This document shows, one piece after another, positions 25,856 to 34,992 of a stretch of DNA of 64,000 nt (its first letter is position 1; every line of letters starts with the position of its first letter). The notes under the pieces were generated by a model. The model saw only the letters and a list, made by a program, of their open reading frames with translations. It had not been told where the DNA came from and ran no database searches. Origin of the DNA: Bradyrhizobium oropedii. GTDB taxonomy: Bacteria > Pseudomonadota > Alphaproteobacteria > Rhizobiales > Xanthobacteraceae. The DNA is taken from assembly GCF_020889685.1 (NCBI RefSeq), contig NZ_JACMYO010000002.1, forward strand, positions 1 to 64,000. Reading direction: 5' to 3'. Made by a program: the position numbers and the translations under genes.

Positions 25856-26186
25856 GGACCAAGGTCGCGCCTCGGGGAGCCTTGTTTCTGGTCGAACGAA
25901 CGCACAGGCGGCCGCCGGCCATGGCCTTGCGGAGCGCGCCTGCAGAAAGCCTCACCCGATGCTTCCATCGGATGAGGCTTTCCAGGCAAGGGCATGCGCC
26001 GTCTGAGAAACAACGCGCCGCAACGCTATTGAGCCTAGCTGACACCAACCTGACGGTGGAGGCTGTTTGTTTCTTGATGTGTCTGCATGGCTACGAAAGG
26101 GTAAACCGTCGGCCGCGGCGAACTCGGCCGTCTCGAATCCGCTCGGGAGTCCGCGCACGCGGCGCACGTCGCATCCGCTCGGTCGG
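25856..26186. other. Intergenic stretch without a recognised gene
   Basis: These 331 bases separate the NIPSNAP gene from the transglutaminase-like pseudogene. A hairpin TGCAGAAAGCCTCACCCGAT...ATCGGATGAGGCTTTCCA lies at about 25940-25985 and could serve as a terminator for either side. I see no supported gene. Confidence 0.5.
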
Positions 26187-27038
26187 TTACGAAAGCCAGG
26201 GCGGCATCAGGTTGCGCGATGCCGCCGCATCCAGCACGGCAAATTGGTCAGCACGGCAAATTGGTTCGAGCCATTCTCGAACGTCGTGACCAGGTCTGCC
26301 AGCCGGTCGAGCTCGGCGAGGACGTCGAGCTTCAACACCTTGCTCGCCGGCGCAGCGTCACGCCAGCTGTCCCAGGCCGATATTTGCCGGTTCGCGAGCG
26401 ACAGCAGGTCACGGTAGACGTTGACGTGAAGAAACCACAGACCGGCGGTTGCGCCATGCCCGAAGGCTCCGGCAGCTACCGCGTTGCTTCTCGCCAGCCG
26501 CCAGGCCTGCGAAGCCGTCAGAAACGCTTCGCGCGGCAGGTTCGCGCTGTCGAACGGGATCCGCAGCTGATCGATCTGCATCGCGTCGAGCTGTGCGTCT
26601 GCCTGCAGCCAGCGCTTGTCGCCCGGTGACCAATATTCGCAGATCCAATGGTCGTGATAGATGTCGTCGCCGATGTAGGTAGCGAAGCCGCAGCGGACCC
26701 GCGCCGGGATCGATCGTGCTTCGGAGTATGCTGCACAGCAGGAGTGCGTAGTCGCGACACGTGCCGAACGTGCGGCTGCGCGGCGCGCGTGCCGCGGTGA
26801 GCGAGCCGGCGAATGCCTCCTGGATCAGCTTCAATCGATCTGCGACCGGTTGGGTTTGCCTGACCATCGGGATATCGGGCGGGATGCCGTAACGCTCCGC
26901 CCATGCGACGTGGACGATCAGTCCCGAGACAACCTCGCACAGTCCGGAGACCGTCTCGGGCAAATCATCATATGCACCGGCCAACGCGCCGGGGTCGGTC
27001 AACGCGTCCTGCCGGAGGTAGAGTTCCTGGATCGTCAT
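26187..27038 (-). pseudogene. Transglutaminase-like domain protein, broken by two duplications
   Basis: Two reading frames together spell one bacterial transglutaminase-like protein of about 280 residues. The first frame starts MTIQELYLRQDALTDPG and reaches the catalytic-Cys motif FGTCRDYALLLCSILRSTI; the sense then continues as PARVRCGFATYIGDDIYHDH (catalytic His) in another frame. The switch is at a GATCGATC tandem (26708-26715), a 4-base duplication. Near the end a 17-base tandem copy (26235-26270) shifts the frame again; removing one copy restores FAVLDAAASRNLMPPWLS and a stop at 26187. Both lesions are visible directly. The gene was probably a cytosolic protease-like or amide hydrolase and is now inactive, unless the breaks are sequencing artefacts. 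Confidence 0.85.
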
Positions 27039-27120
27039 CTTTGCGCCGGGTCACGACATCATCGGCTCGAAGCCGTTAGGCGCAGCCTATCGTTCCGCGC
27101 GAGCTCGTGTAAGGGCCGTG

Positions 27121-28305
27121 TTATCCCCGCTTGCCGCGCCGGCTGCGGATGAAGCCGATGGCGCCGCGGGCACCTTCGTAGGCGAGATTGTTCAGGCTCA
27201 GCGCGGCGTGAATGGCAGGGACCAGCGGATCGCGGCGCCGCAGCGGCAGCAGCACGTCGCCGATCGCGAAGCGGCCGCGCCAGATCGGGTCGATCATGGG
27301 GTGGCCGGGCGCCGCGGTGGAATCGGCCGAATTGATCGCGGGATCGGCACAGAGGTGGCGCGTCAGCTCCAGCGTTAATTGCGCGCCGGGCGAATGCTTC
27401 GCAAAGCGCTCGTCGATGCCGATCTTGAAGAAGAACGCACGGTCCTGATGGCGCACCACGATGCCGCCTGCGACGGGCGTGCTGCCCGCATGCAGTGTGA
27501 CGATCTCGCAGCGCCCGGCTTCGGCCAGGGCCGATGTCGCGCGTCGGATGAAGGTTTGGTCGCCGGCATGCTGGCTGAGCGCCGTGCCGCGCTGGCGCTT
27601 CCAGCCGGCGGCTTCCAGGGCAAGGAAAGTCTCGAGCGCTGCGGCAACCGCGCGCGGCGTGCGCGCAACATCGAAGCGCACCGCACCATGGTCGGACAGG
27701 CGATGGCGCTGCCGACGCAGCTCCTTCAGCTTCTTGGGCCCGAGTGCGTCGCGCAGCAATTCATCGGCGTCGTGCGTCGCATCGAGCTGAGCGCGCTGAT
27801 AGGCACTCAGCACCCGCGGCTGCAAACCGTCTTGCGCCAGCACCGCGCGGATCGCCGCCATCGCCGGGCCATTGAGCGAGATGGTGCGCAGTATCAGCGC
27901 ATGCGCGCCCGCATCGCGCGCCTGCTGCAACATCTTCCCGGCCGCTTGCTCGGCGGCATCGCGGTCGAGCAGCGGCGTGCACAGCGTGCCATAGGGTTCG
28001 GCGCCGACCAGCGCGGGCAGGGGGATGCGATAGATCCGCCGCAGCGGAACCACCGGCAACAGCCCGATCAATTGCCCGGCATCGCCGGTGGCGCTGAGCA
28101 GCGCCGCGCCGGTGCGGTCGCGCGCGGAGGCATCGACCGCCAATTCCCATTCGGGCTGATAATAGCCATTAGCCTCGATCGCGCGCTCGGCAAGCGCACG
28201 CCACGCGCCGACCGGCGCGGCTGACAGCGGCGGCAACACGCGATCGTCCGTGGCATCGTTGCGCGATGCACGGCGGATCATTGCCTGGTCAGCAATATCG
28301 GCCAC
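27121..28305 (-). CDS. GNAT-type acyltransferase, FemAB/CelD-like
   Basis: This 394-residue protein has the layout of the BioF2-like/CelD acetyltransferase group: an N-terminal half with WELAVDASARDRTGAALLSA and a C-terminal GNAT half with LEAAGWKRQRGTALSQHAGDQ, RCEIVTLHAGSTPVAGGIVV and FFKIGIDERFAKHSPGAQLT. These enzymes acylate cell-surface polysaccharides or peptidoglycan precursors. It stands alone, leftward, between the pseudogene and a TetR gene. Confidence 0.8.
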   Translation of the reverse strand: MADIADQAMIRRASRNDATDDRVLPPLSAAPVGAWRALAERAIEANGYYQPEWELAVDASARDRTGAALLSATGDAGQLIGLLPVVPLRRIYRIPLPALVGAEPYGTLCTPLLDRDAAEQAAGKMLQQARDAGAHALILRTISLNGPAMAAIRAVLAQDGLQPRVLSAYQRAQLDATHDADELLRDALGPKKLKELRRQRHRLSDHGAVRFDVARTPRAVAAALETFLALEAAGWKRQRGTALSQHAGDQTFIRRATSALAEAGRCEIVTLHAGSTPVAGGIVVRHQDRAFFFKIGIDERFAKHSPGAQLTLELTRHLCADPAINSADSTAAPGHPMIDPIWRGRFAIGDVLLPLRRRDPLVPAIHAALSLNNLAYEGARGAIGFIRSRRGKRG

Positions 28306-28462
28306 GTCCCTGTTTCCCCGGTCCGCGAGGCAAATCAGCCTGCGCTCGTCAGGGGCGACGCTAGCGGAGAGAGATGGAAAATGCCGTTGAGGCCATCAAG
28401 CAATTTGAGCGGTAATGTTAACGGGCCGTTCAGCATATGGCCGCGCCAATCAGCGGCGCCGC

Positions 28463-29095
28463 CTATGACCGCTCCGCAGCCATCTGCCGCAACGCAGCCT
28501 GCAGCAGGAGCGTGAGACAATCCTTCGCCTCGGGAATGCTTCGGCTCGGATAGGTGCTAAGCGACTGCCACATCTCCCAATCGAGCAGGGTCGCAAGGGC
28601 AACCAGCCATTTCTGCCGCGCCTCAGCGGAGACCTGGTCGAGTTCAGCGGCGAACCAGAGAGCGACCGTCTCGCGAAACACCTTGCGTACCCGCAGGCGG
28701 TGCTTTTGCAGCAGCGTCGAGGTCTCGATCATCGCATTGGAGGCGCGACGATGAGGGGTCATCGTCTCGAGCGTTTGGGCTCTCATCTCGATGAACTTTG
28801 CGATGCGGACGTCGACGCCTGCATCCGGACCCGGCGCCGGGGGCCGCGGCTCGATCTCGTCTGGCGTCAGTTTGTCGAGCACCGCCTGTGTCAGTTGCTC
28901 CTTTTCCGGAAAGTGCAGGAAGAACGTCCGCATCGAGACGCCGGCCCGCTCGGCGACCTGTTGTATCGAGGGGCGCACCAGGCCTTCGTTCTGAAGCGCG
29001 ATGCAGGCCGCGACGATATTGCGCCGGGTGATCTGGGCCCGTTGCCGACGGCCATCGGCCGTCTCAGCGAGTGAATTGGGCGAGCGTGGAGCCAT
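28463..29095 (-). CDS. TetR-family regulator of the transport/outer-membrane cluster
   Basis: This 210-residue regulator begins MAPRSPNSLAETADGRRQRA and has the TetR helix-turn-helix RPSIQQVAERAGVSMRTFFLHF. The C-terminal domain is helical. The ATG at 29095 is used; the longer open frame upstream has no family character. It is divergent from the gene at 29358, and the dyad TGCATA-N4-TATGCA occurs between them and again before the MFS gene unit, so it likely controls both. Confidence 0.87.
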   Translation of the reverse strand: MAPRSPNSLAETADGRRQRAQITRRNIVAACIALQNEGLVRPSIQQVAERAGVSMRTFFLHFPEKEQLTQAVLDKLTPDEIEPRPPAPGPDAGVDVRIAKFIEMRAQTLETMTPHRRASNAMIETSTLLQKHRLRVRKVFRETVALWFAAELDQVSAEARQKWLVALATLLDWEMWQSLSTYPSRSIPEAKDCLTLLLQAALRQMAAERS

Positions 29096-29254
29096 GCAAT
29101 CGCGACCTTTCAGTATTCGATGCTCTCTTAGCAAAAATCGGCAGGAGGAAAATGTCCGCAGCCTTCCTGCCGATTTCCAGCAGTTGCGACAGGAGTTGTC
29201 CACCCCCAAAGGCGACCTCGGCCGTGATGGCACGCGCGGTCTCCGCCGGACGGC

Positions 29255-29290
29255 TTGACAGTAGCAAATGTAATTGCATAAAGATATGCA
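29255..29290 (+). promoter_or_regulatory. Promoter and TetR-type operator upstream of the 29358 gene
   Basis: TTGACA at 29255-29260 is followed by an AT-rich -10 region covered by the dyad TGCATAAAGATATGCA (29275-29290; arms TGCATA/TATGCA). Repressor bound here would mask the -10. Confidence 0.75.
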
Positions 29291-29357
29291 TAAATATCCC
29301 GCCCGATGACGCGGGCAAGCCGCCCTTGTGCGACGCCTTGCGTCGCAGAGGCAATGA

Positions 29358-29990
29358 ATGAGGGAGGCGCGATTGCCAGGTTCGAATTATCGCACGCTGC
29401 GATTCGACGAGCTCACGGTTCAGCGCAATTGCGGCGAGGATGTCGCAAGGACGATCAGAGCCGAAGGCGCTCCGCCTGATGCGCAGATGCTCGGGGTCTT
29501 CGTGCCGCTGATCGGCGTTTCGAGCAATGTCCTCACCGTTGCAACCAAGTGGACCGGCGAGCCGGCGGCCGCGGCCTATCGACATGCGCAGGTCGTCGGC
29601 GTCCGCAGCCGGTTGTTCGACATGCTTGCGCGCGGACAGGAGCCGTGCTCCGCCGACGGCATTTACACCCATCGCTGGTTTGTCGTTGCGCAGGATCAGG
29701 TCCAGGCGCTGACCGAAATGAGCGTCGAGGCGTGGAAATCATCGGAAGCCGATACCGGGATGCGTATCTCAGGCTTCTGGCGCTGCCGCGAGCCGAACGC
29801 CAATGGCGAGGCGGTGGTGTTGATGATCGTGAATTATCCCGGTCTCGCCGCATGGGACGAGAGCCGCTACTGGAAGCCGAAACCCGCGCACCAGGCCCAA
29901 CCGAACCGCAACGTCTGGGGCGGACTGTTCGCGCGGCGCCGCGAGATACTGCTCGACTCCTGGGTCACGGTGCATCGGTTGGTCACGTAA
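29358..29990 (+). CDS. Unrecognised protein, possibly NIPSNAP-like
   Basis: This 210-residue protein has no signal peptide. It has features of a dimeric alpha-beta barrel (LGVFVPLIGVSSNVLTVATKW and the ending ARRREILLDSWVTVHRLV), which recalls NIPSNAP-type proteins, but the match is weak. The ATG at 29358 contains the likely ribosome binding site (GGGAGG) of a TTG at 29373 (LPGSNYRTL), so the true start may be that TTG. It is the first gene right of the TetR regulator and carries the operator upstream, so it is probably induced with the transport cluster. Confidence 0.6.
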   Translation: MREARLPGSNYRTLRFDELTVQRNCGEDVARTIRAEGAPPDAQMLGVFVPLIGVSSNVLTVATKWTGEPAAAAYRHAQVVGVRSRLFDMLARGQEPCSADGIYTHRWFVVAQDQVQALTEMSVEAWKSSEADTGMRISGFWRCREPNANGEAVVLMIVNYPGLAAWDESRYWKPKPAHQAQPNRNVWGGLFARRREILLDSWVTVHRLVT

Positions 29991-30011
29991 CGCCTGAAGC
30001 GCCGCTGCGGC

Positions 30012-30057
30012 TTGACATCGCTCAAACCGCAAAATTATAAATGCATAAAAATATGCA
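30012..30057 (+). promoter_or_regulatory. Promoter and second TetR-type operator before the MFS gene
   Basis: TTGACA (30012-30017), a 17-base spacer and TTATAA (30035-30040) form a good promoter. The dyad TGCATAAAAATATGCA at 30042-30057 lies at the expected transcription start and repeats the arms of the site at 29275. Confidence 0.8.
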
Positions 30058-30202
30058 AAAATATCTTGGGAGGCTGACGTGTCGTTGAGCGACAATACGA
30101 AGGCTCGGATCGATCGCCGTGCGGCAATTCTCTATCGCGCCTGCTGCATGCGCGCGCCGATTCCGCAACCCGTGCACATCGCCTGGATCTGAAGGGGACG
30201 TC

Positions 30203-31471
30203 ATGGCGCGGCAGATCTTGGATCCCGGCTGGAAGGTCGTCATCGGTTCGGGAGTAGGCATTTCGTTCGGCGCTGCGCCGATCTTTACGGCGGGCTTCGC
30301 GCATCTGACCGGCGCAATGGCGCAGGACTATGGCTGGAGCCAGGTCGAGGTGGCCCGCGCGGCGACCATCGTGCTGTCGTCGACGATGATCGCCTATTTG
30401 TTCTGTGCGTGGCCGCTCGATCGTCTGGGGTCGCGAAGGTTCGCGCTGATCAGCATTGCCCTGTTCGCCGTGTCGCTTGCCGTTCTGAGCCAGGTCGGCA
30501 ACGCGTTGTGGCAGTTCTATCTCGCGGCCGCATTGTTCGGCTTTGTCGGCGCGGGCACCAATGTGGTGTCCTATGCCAAGGCAATCTCGCGCTGGTTCGA
30601 CGAGCGGCGCGGTCTCGCTTTGGGGCTTGCCGCGAGCGCACAGGCGGGCGGCAGCTTCGTCGTGCCGCTGGCCGCGCACTGGATCATCGCAAGCTATGGC
30701 TGGTCGGCCTGCCTGCTGGCGTTCGCCGCCTTCGAGGTGGTGGTCTGCCTGCCGCTCGTGGCGTGGCTGGTGGCGGACGGTCCGCCTGCCGGCGATCCGG
30801 CGTCGAAAAACGATGAGCCGCGGCGATCGATTGAGGCCCAGGCGCCGGAGGCCGGCATCAGCGCCGCGGACATCATCGGCACTCCGACGTTCTGGAAGCT
30901 CGCGCTGTGCTTCGCCGTCATCGGAATGTCGTTCTATGCGATTGCCCCGAACGTCATGTACATCCTCAAGCGCCGCGCGGAAGTGAGTGCCGCCGATGTC
31001 GCCTGGATCCAGGCGGCCGGCGCCGTCGCTGCGCTGTTCGGCCGAATTGTTGTCGGATATTTGCTCGACCGCTTGCACGCCCGCGTCGTCGGCATCCTGA
31101 CCGTTCTGCTGATGGCGCTCTCGGCGCTGCTCAATGCGACCGCAAACGCGGTTGCACCGATGGTGGTGGCCTCGATCCTGATGGGGTTCGCGATCAGCGG
31201 TGAGGCGGACCTGATGCCGTATCTGGCCGGGCGCTATTTCGGCACGCGATCGGTCTCGAAGGTATTCAGCTGGCTGCTGTTTGCGTTCTGCATCGGCGCT
31301 GCGATCGGCCCGGTGGCGTTCGTCTGGCTCTCGACATTGAGCGATAGCGTGGTGTTGCCATTGCTGTTGCTGTCGGCTGTGCAGATCGTCCCCGTGATGC
31401 TGTTCCTGTCGCTTGGCCGCTATCGAACGCCGCCCGAGCGCATCCAGAGCGTTGCCGTTGCGCTGACGTGA
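30203..31471 (+). CDS. MFS transporter
   Basis: This 422-residue protein has 12 hydrophobic helices in two six-helix halves with the MFS motif DRLGSRR after helix 2 and DRLHARVVG after helix 8. The central loop is about 45 residues and charged. The sequence is of the monocarboxylate/oxalate-type MFS group (SYAKAISRWFDERRGLALGL), which moves organic acids. GAAGGGGACG precedes the ATG at 30203. The next gene follows by 31 bases, so the three genes to 34971 look like one transcript. Confidence 0.9.
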   Translation: MARQILDPGWKVVIGSGVGISFGAAPIFTAGFAHLTGAMAQDYGWSQVEVARAATIVLSSTMIAYLFCAWPLDRLGSRRFALISIALFAVSLAVLSQVGNALWQFYLAAALFGFVGAGTNVVSYAKAISRWFDERRGLALGLAASAQAGGSFVVPLAAHWIIASYGWSACLLAFAAFEVVVCLPLVAWLVADGPPAGDPASKNDEPRRSIEAQAPEAGISAADIIGTPTFWKLALCFAVIGMSFYAIAPNVMYILKRRAEVSAADVAWIQAAGAVAALFGRIVVGYLLDRLHARVVGILTVLLMALSALLNATANAVAPMVVASILMGFAISGEADLMPYLAGRYFGTRSVSKVFSWLLFAFCIGAAIGPVAFVWLSTLSDSVVLPLLLLSAVQIVPVMLFLSLGRYRTPPERIQSVAVALT

Positions 31472-31502
31472 CTTGTATCGACAGCCTGCCTGGAGAAGCA
31501 AT

Positions 31503-32789
31503 ATGACGCTGAAGGATTTGCCGCAGACATCCGCCTCCGCCGGCGCACCGACACCCCAGCCGATCGCGCGGGAGGCGAGCCTCGCTGCGGCCGCAGGCGA
31601 GGCCTTTGTCTTTGCGTTGCCCATGATCGAGATGGCCGCGGTGCGCCGCAATACGCTTGGCCGCACCGGGCCGCAGAACTCGCTGTCGCATCAGCGCGGC
31701 CTGATCGATCACAGAGCGCGATGGGTCACGACGCCGAACAACGACACCCTGTATTCGATCGCATGGCTCGATCTGACGTAGGGCGCCGTCCCGCTGACGA
31801 TCCCGTCGACCGGAGACCGCTATTTCTCGGTCGCGCTGATGGACATGTTCACCAACAACAATGCGGTTCTCGGCACCCGGACGATCGGCAATGCCGGCGG
31901 CACGTTCACGATCATCGGACCGGGCCAGACCGGCTCGGGCCCGGAAGTAGTCCGCGTCGCGACCCCGCATGCATGGCTTCTGATCAGGACATTGGTCGAC
32001 GGCACCGCGGATCTCGCTGCCGCACGCCAAATTCAGGACGGTTTCAAACTCGAGGGCCCGTCCGGCAGTCCGCCCAACGACCACGCGGCGCGCAACGACG
32101 CTGCGCCGGCGCTGTTCGCCAGCATTCAGAGCTTGATGGCATCAGATCCGCCGCCGGCGACGGATACCGCGGTTCTGCGCCGGATCGCCGCCGCGCTCGA
32201 GCTGGCGACGCCGGCGGCAGCGGAGGCGATCGGCGAGGGCGTCGCCGCGGCGCGGTCGGCGTTGATGTCCGGCGGCCGACGGCTGGAATTCATCGAGGGC
32301 TGGAGCTATCCGCGCGCGAACCTCGGCAATTTCGATCAGGATTATCGCTATCGCGCCGCCGTCGCGTTGTAGGGCATCGGAGCGCTACCGGTTGCAGAAG
32401 CGATGTACATGCGCGCCGCGGGAAATCTGGAGAACGGCTTCTTCGACGGCACAGCCGACTATCAGCTTCACTTGCCCGCCAGACTGCCGCTGAACGGCTT
32501 CTGGTCGCTGACGATGTACGAAGTCGCCGACGACAATCAGTTGTTTCTCACCGAGAGCCCGCTGGGGCGCTACGCGATCGGCGACCGCATGGACGGGCTG
32601 CGGCGCAATGCGGACGGGTCGGTCACCCTGTGGATCAGCCGCGGCGATCCGGGCGGCGATCGAACCGCCAACTGGCTGCCGGCGCCAAAGCGCGGACCGT
32701 TCAGCCTGATCATGCGCTGCTACCTCCCGCGTCAGGAGATGCTGGCGGGACGCTGGCGCTTGCCTCCGGTCCGGGAGGCCGGGGCTTAG
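31503..32789 (+). pseudogene. DUF1254/DUF1214 protein gene with two in-frame amber codons
   Basis: One frame of 429 codons encodes a DUF1254 half (EAFVFALPMIEMAAVRRNTL, TPNNDTLYSIAWLDL, GDRYFSVALMDMFTNN) and a DUF1214 half (FWSLTMYEVADDNQLFLTES, DGSVTLWISRGDPGGDRTANW, RCYLPRQEMLAGRWRLPPV). Everything is in register, but TAG occurs at 31779-31781 (after WLDLT) and at 32370-32372 (after YRAAVAL). No other stop or frameshift is present, and both TAGs are followed by GGC. It is translated from an ATG with a GGAGAAG site, directly behind the MFS gene. It may be a recent pseudogene or a readthrough gene; see findings. The family's role is not defined, though members sit in transport and catabolic operons. 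Confidence 0.85.
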
Positions 32790-32844
32790 GGCAGTCCACG
32801 ATACGAAACGGATCGACGGGGCAAGTTAGTTCACGACGGGGGCA

Positions 32845-34971
32845 ATGATGACGCGGATGGGCGTATTCGCCGGCGCAATCGCCGGGCTGTTCTGCATGCA
32901 AGCTGCGGCGCAGGCCGCCGATCAAACGGCCGACGCGGCGCGCGAGATGCCGAAGAAGGCCGTGAAGCTCAAGGCGCCGCCACCAGCCGAAAAGCCGTTC
33001 TTCCTGGTCAACGACAACCGCGTCACGGTCTCGCAGTTTTCAGGAGGCGTTCCCGGCTATGCCAAGAGCTCGCAGAGCACGACGCTTGCTTATACCCACT
33101 ATGACGTCTGGGCCTATGGCAGCAACAGCTTCTCGCTGTTGACGTCGAAATACGATCACGGAGCGGCCACCGCACCGTGCCTCGGATCGGTGCTTGCGCG
33201 CACCGGACGATGCGCCGGCGGTGTGGCGGCTTCGACGTCGATCCGCAGTACATTCGGCTGGAACGAACTGTTCGGCACCAATGCATTCTCGGTCGGCCCG
33301 CTGACCAATATCTCGTTCCTCGTCGGGGCAGACGCCGCGATCTCGAACATCTTCACGGCGTCGAGCAACTATGATGTCCTTGCCGGCTTGCAGTTCGGTT
33401 TCAGCCTGCCTTACCGGGGTTATTTCAATATCAGTCCGATGTACTTCCAGCGGATGCAGCATGGCGCTCAGCTCATGCCGCCGGGTTTCGGCGGCCCCGT
33501 GTCGATGCCGCCGCCTTATCCCGGACTTCCCGACGGGGTGATGCATTTCTCTCCAACATGGGGTCTCGACTTCAACTACTACATGGACCTCGGCTTCCTG
33601 CCCGAGACCCTGCAATATTTCTCGATCAGCGGTCGCGCTGCGATCCGCGGTGCTGACGGCAATGGCGGCTACGGCATCTATCCGAGAAGCCAGCTCAGCA
33701 ACCGGACCACCGCCTACGCGCTCGAGCCGGTCCGCCTGACGCTCGATGCGGGCAAGCTGTTCTGGGGTGCAAGCTATGCCCACCTCGTCGACGTCTGGGC
33801 GGCCTGGCGATATGAAAAGAACATCAGCGGCTATGCCGAGGCCTATGACACGTCCTGCATCACGAAGGGCGTCTATAACGGCAGCTGCTCGAGCAATGGC
33901 ATCTATTACGGCATGACCGTGAAGCTGGGCGCTCCGCTGCCGGGAACGCCGGCCCTGTCACCGTTCGGCACGCCATTCTTCACCAGCGTCGACAACAGCT
34001 TCACCTATGGTGTGCTGCCGAGCGCGACCTCTCCCGGCGAAACCGCAAAGACCGTTAAGCAGGTCTACGCCTTCACCCACACCGATAGCTGGGCCTACGG
34101 CACCAACCGTCTCTACGCCGAACTGTTGAAGTCCGATCATCGGGATCCGGCCTCGCCCTGTTCGGCGGTCTACAGCCATCCGGCCTTTGGCGTCACCGCG
34201 CCGTGTTCGGGAAACATGGAGATCAACGCCTCGCTGCGCAGCACGGTCGGGTTCAACGAAGTCTTCAACACCACGGCGTTCAGGGCAGGGCCGCTGCGCA
34301 ACGTCTCCTTCGAAATCGGCGCCGACGGACGGACCACGCTGGGCTACGAGGCGCCGGCCAAGGAGGCCATCGTTGCCGGTCTGCAATTCGCGTTCGACCT
34401 GCCGTTCAAGAGCTACCTGACCATCGCTCCGCTCTACTATCAGGAGTGGAATCATTCGGCCTATGCGGTTCCGAACAACGCAGGCAACAGTCCGTATGGC
34501 ATCGGACTCTACGGCGTTCCGCCCTACAAGGGCCTGATGCCGGCCGGTTTCACCGGAACGGTCGACGGCAATCTGCACTACGATCCGACCTGGGCGCTCG
34601 AGATCGACTACGGCAGCGCGCTCGATTTCCTGCCGGAGAACCTACGCTACTTCTCCTTGAGCGGACATGTCGGCATCTACGGGCCCAAGGGCAACGGCGC
34701 CTATGGCGGCTATACGCTTCCGTCGAACTGGAACACCAGGACGGAGATCAATGCCGAGCCGGTCCGCGTGAGCTTTGACGCCAGCAAGGCGCTGTGGGGC
34801 GAAAAATACGCGCACTTCGTGGAGGCGTTCGTGGCGTACCGCTACTGGCACAACAAGTTCGGCCTCGATGGCAGCAATAGCGCCAACGGCATCTGCTTGT
34901 TTGCCAACGGCACCAGCAACAAGAGCTGCACCGAACAGACGGTCTACACCGGGGTGACGATGAAGTTCTGA
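32845..34971 (+). CDS. Outer-membrane protein with two tandem barrel-like repeats
   Basis: This 708-residue protein has a signal peptide (GVFAGAIAGLFCMQAAAQA) and a Lys/Pro-rich linker, then two homologous halves: about 51-362 and 377-708. Matching pairs include TLAYTHYDVWAYGSN / VYAFTHTDSWAYGTN, RSTFGWNELFGTNAFSVGPL / RSTVGFNEVFNTTAFRAGPL, and FLPETLQYFSISGRAAI / FLPENLRYFSLSGHVGI. Each half is rich in alternating aromatic strands, and the chain ends in Phe, as outer-membrane barrels do. It is the last gene of the TetR-controlled unit and may form a double channel for the transported compound. The family was not named; Tsx-like channels are one loose comparison. Confidence 0.75.
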   Translation: MMTRMGVFAGAIAGLFCMQAAAQAADQTADAAREMPKKAVKLKAPPPAEKPFFLVNDNRVTVSQFSGGVPGYAKSSQSTTLAYTHYDVWAYGSNSFSLLTSKYDHGAATAPCLGSVLARTGRCAGGVAASTSIRSTFGWNELFGTNAFSVGPLTNISFLVGADAAISNIFTASSNYDVLAGLQFGFSLPYRGYFNISPMYFQRMQHGAQLMPPGFGGPVSMPPPYPGLPDGVMHFSPTWGLDFNYYMDLGFLPETLQYFSISGRAAIRGADGNGGYGIYPRSQLSNRTTAYALEPVRLTLDAGKLFWGASYAHLVDVWAAWRYEKNISGYAEAYDTSCITKGVYNGSCSSNGIYYGMTVKLGAPLPGTPALSPFGTPFFTSVDNSFTYGVLPSATSPGETAKTVKQVYAFTHTDSWAYGTNRLYAELLKSDHRDPASPCSAVYSHPAFGVTAPCSGNMEINASLRSTVGFNEVFNTTAFRAGPLRNVSFEIGADGRTTLGYEAPAKEAIVAGLQFAFDLPFKSYLTIAPLYYQEWNHSAYAVPNNAGNSPYGIGLYGVPPYKGLMPAGFTGTVDGNLHYDPTWALEIDYGSALDFLPENLRYFSLSGHVGIYGPKGNGAYGGYTLPSNWNTRTEINAEPVRVSFDASKALWGEKYAHFVEAFVAYRYWHNKFGLDGSNSANGICLFANGTSNKSCTEQTVYTGVTMKF

Positions 34972-34992
34972 TGAGCTCGTCTGCGCGTCCGC

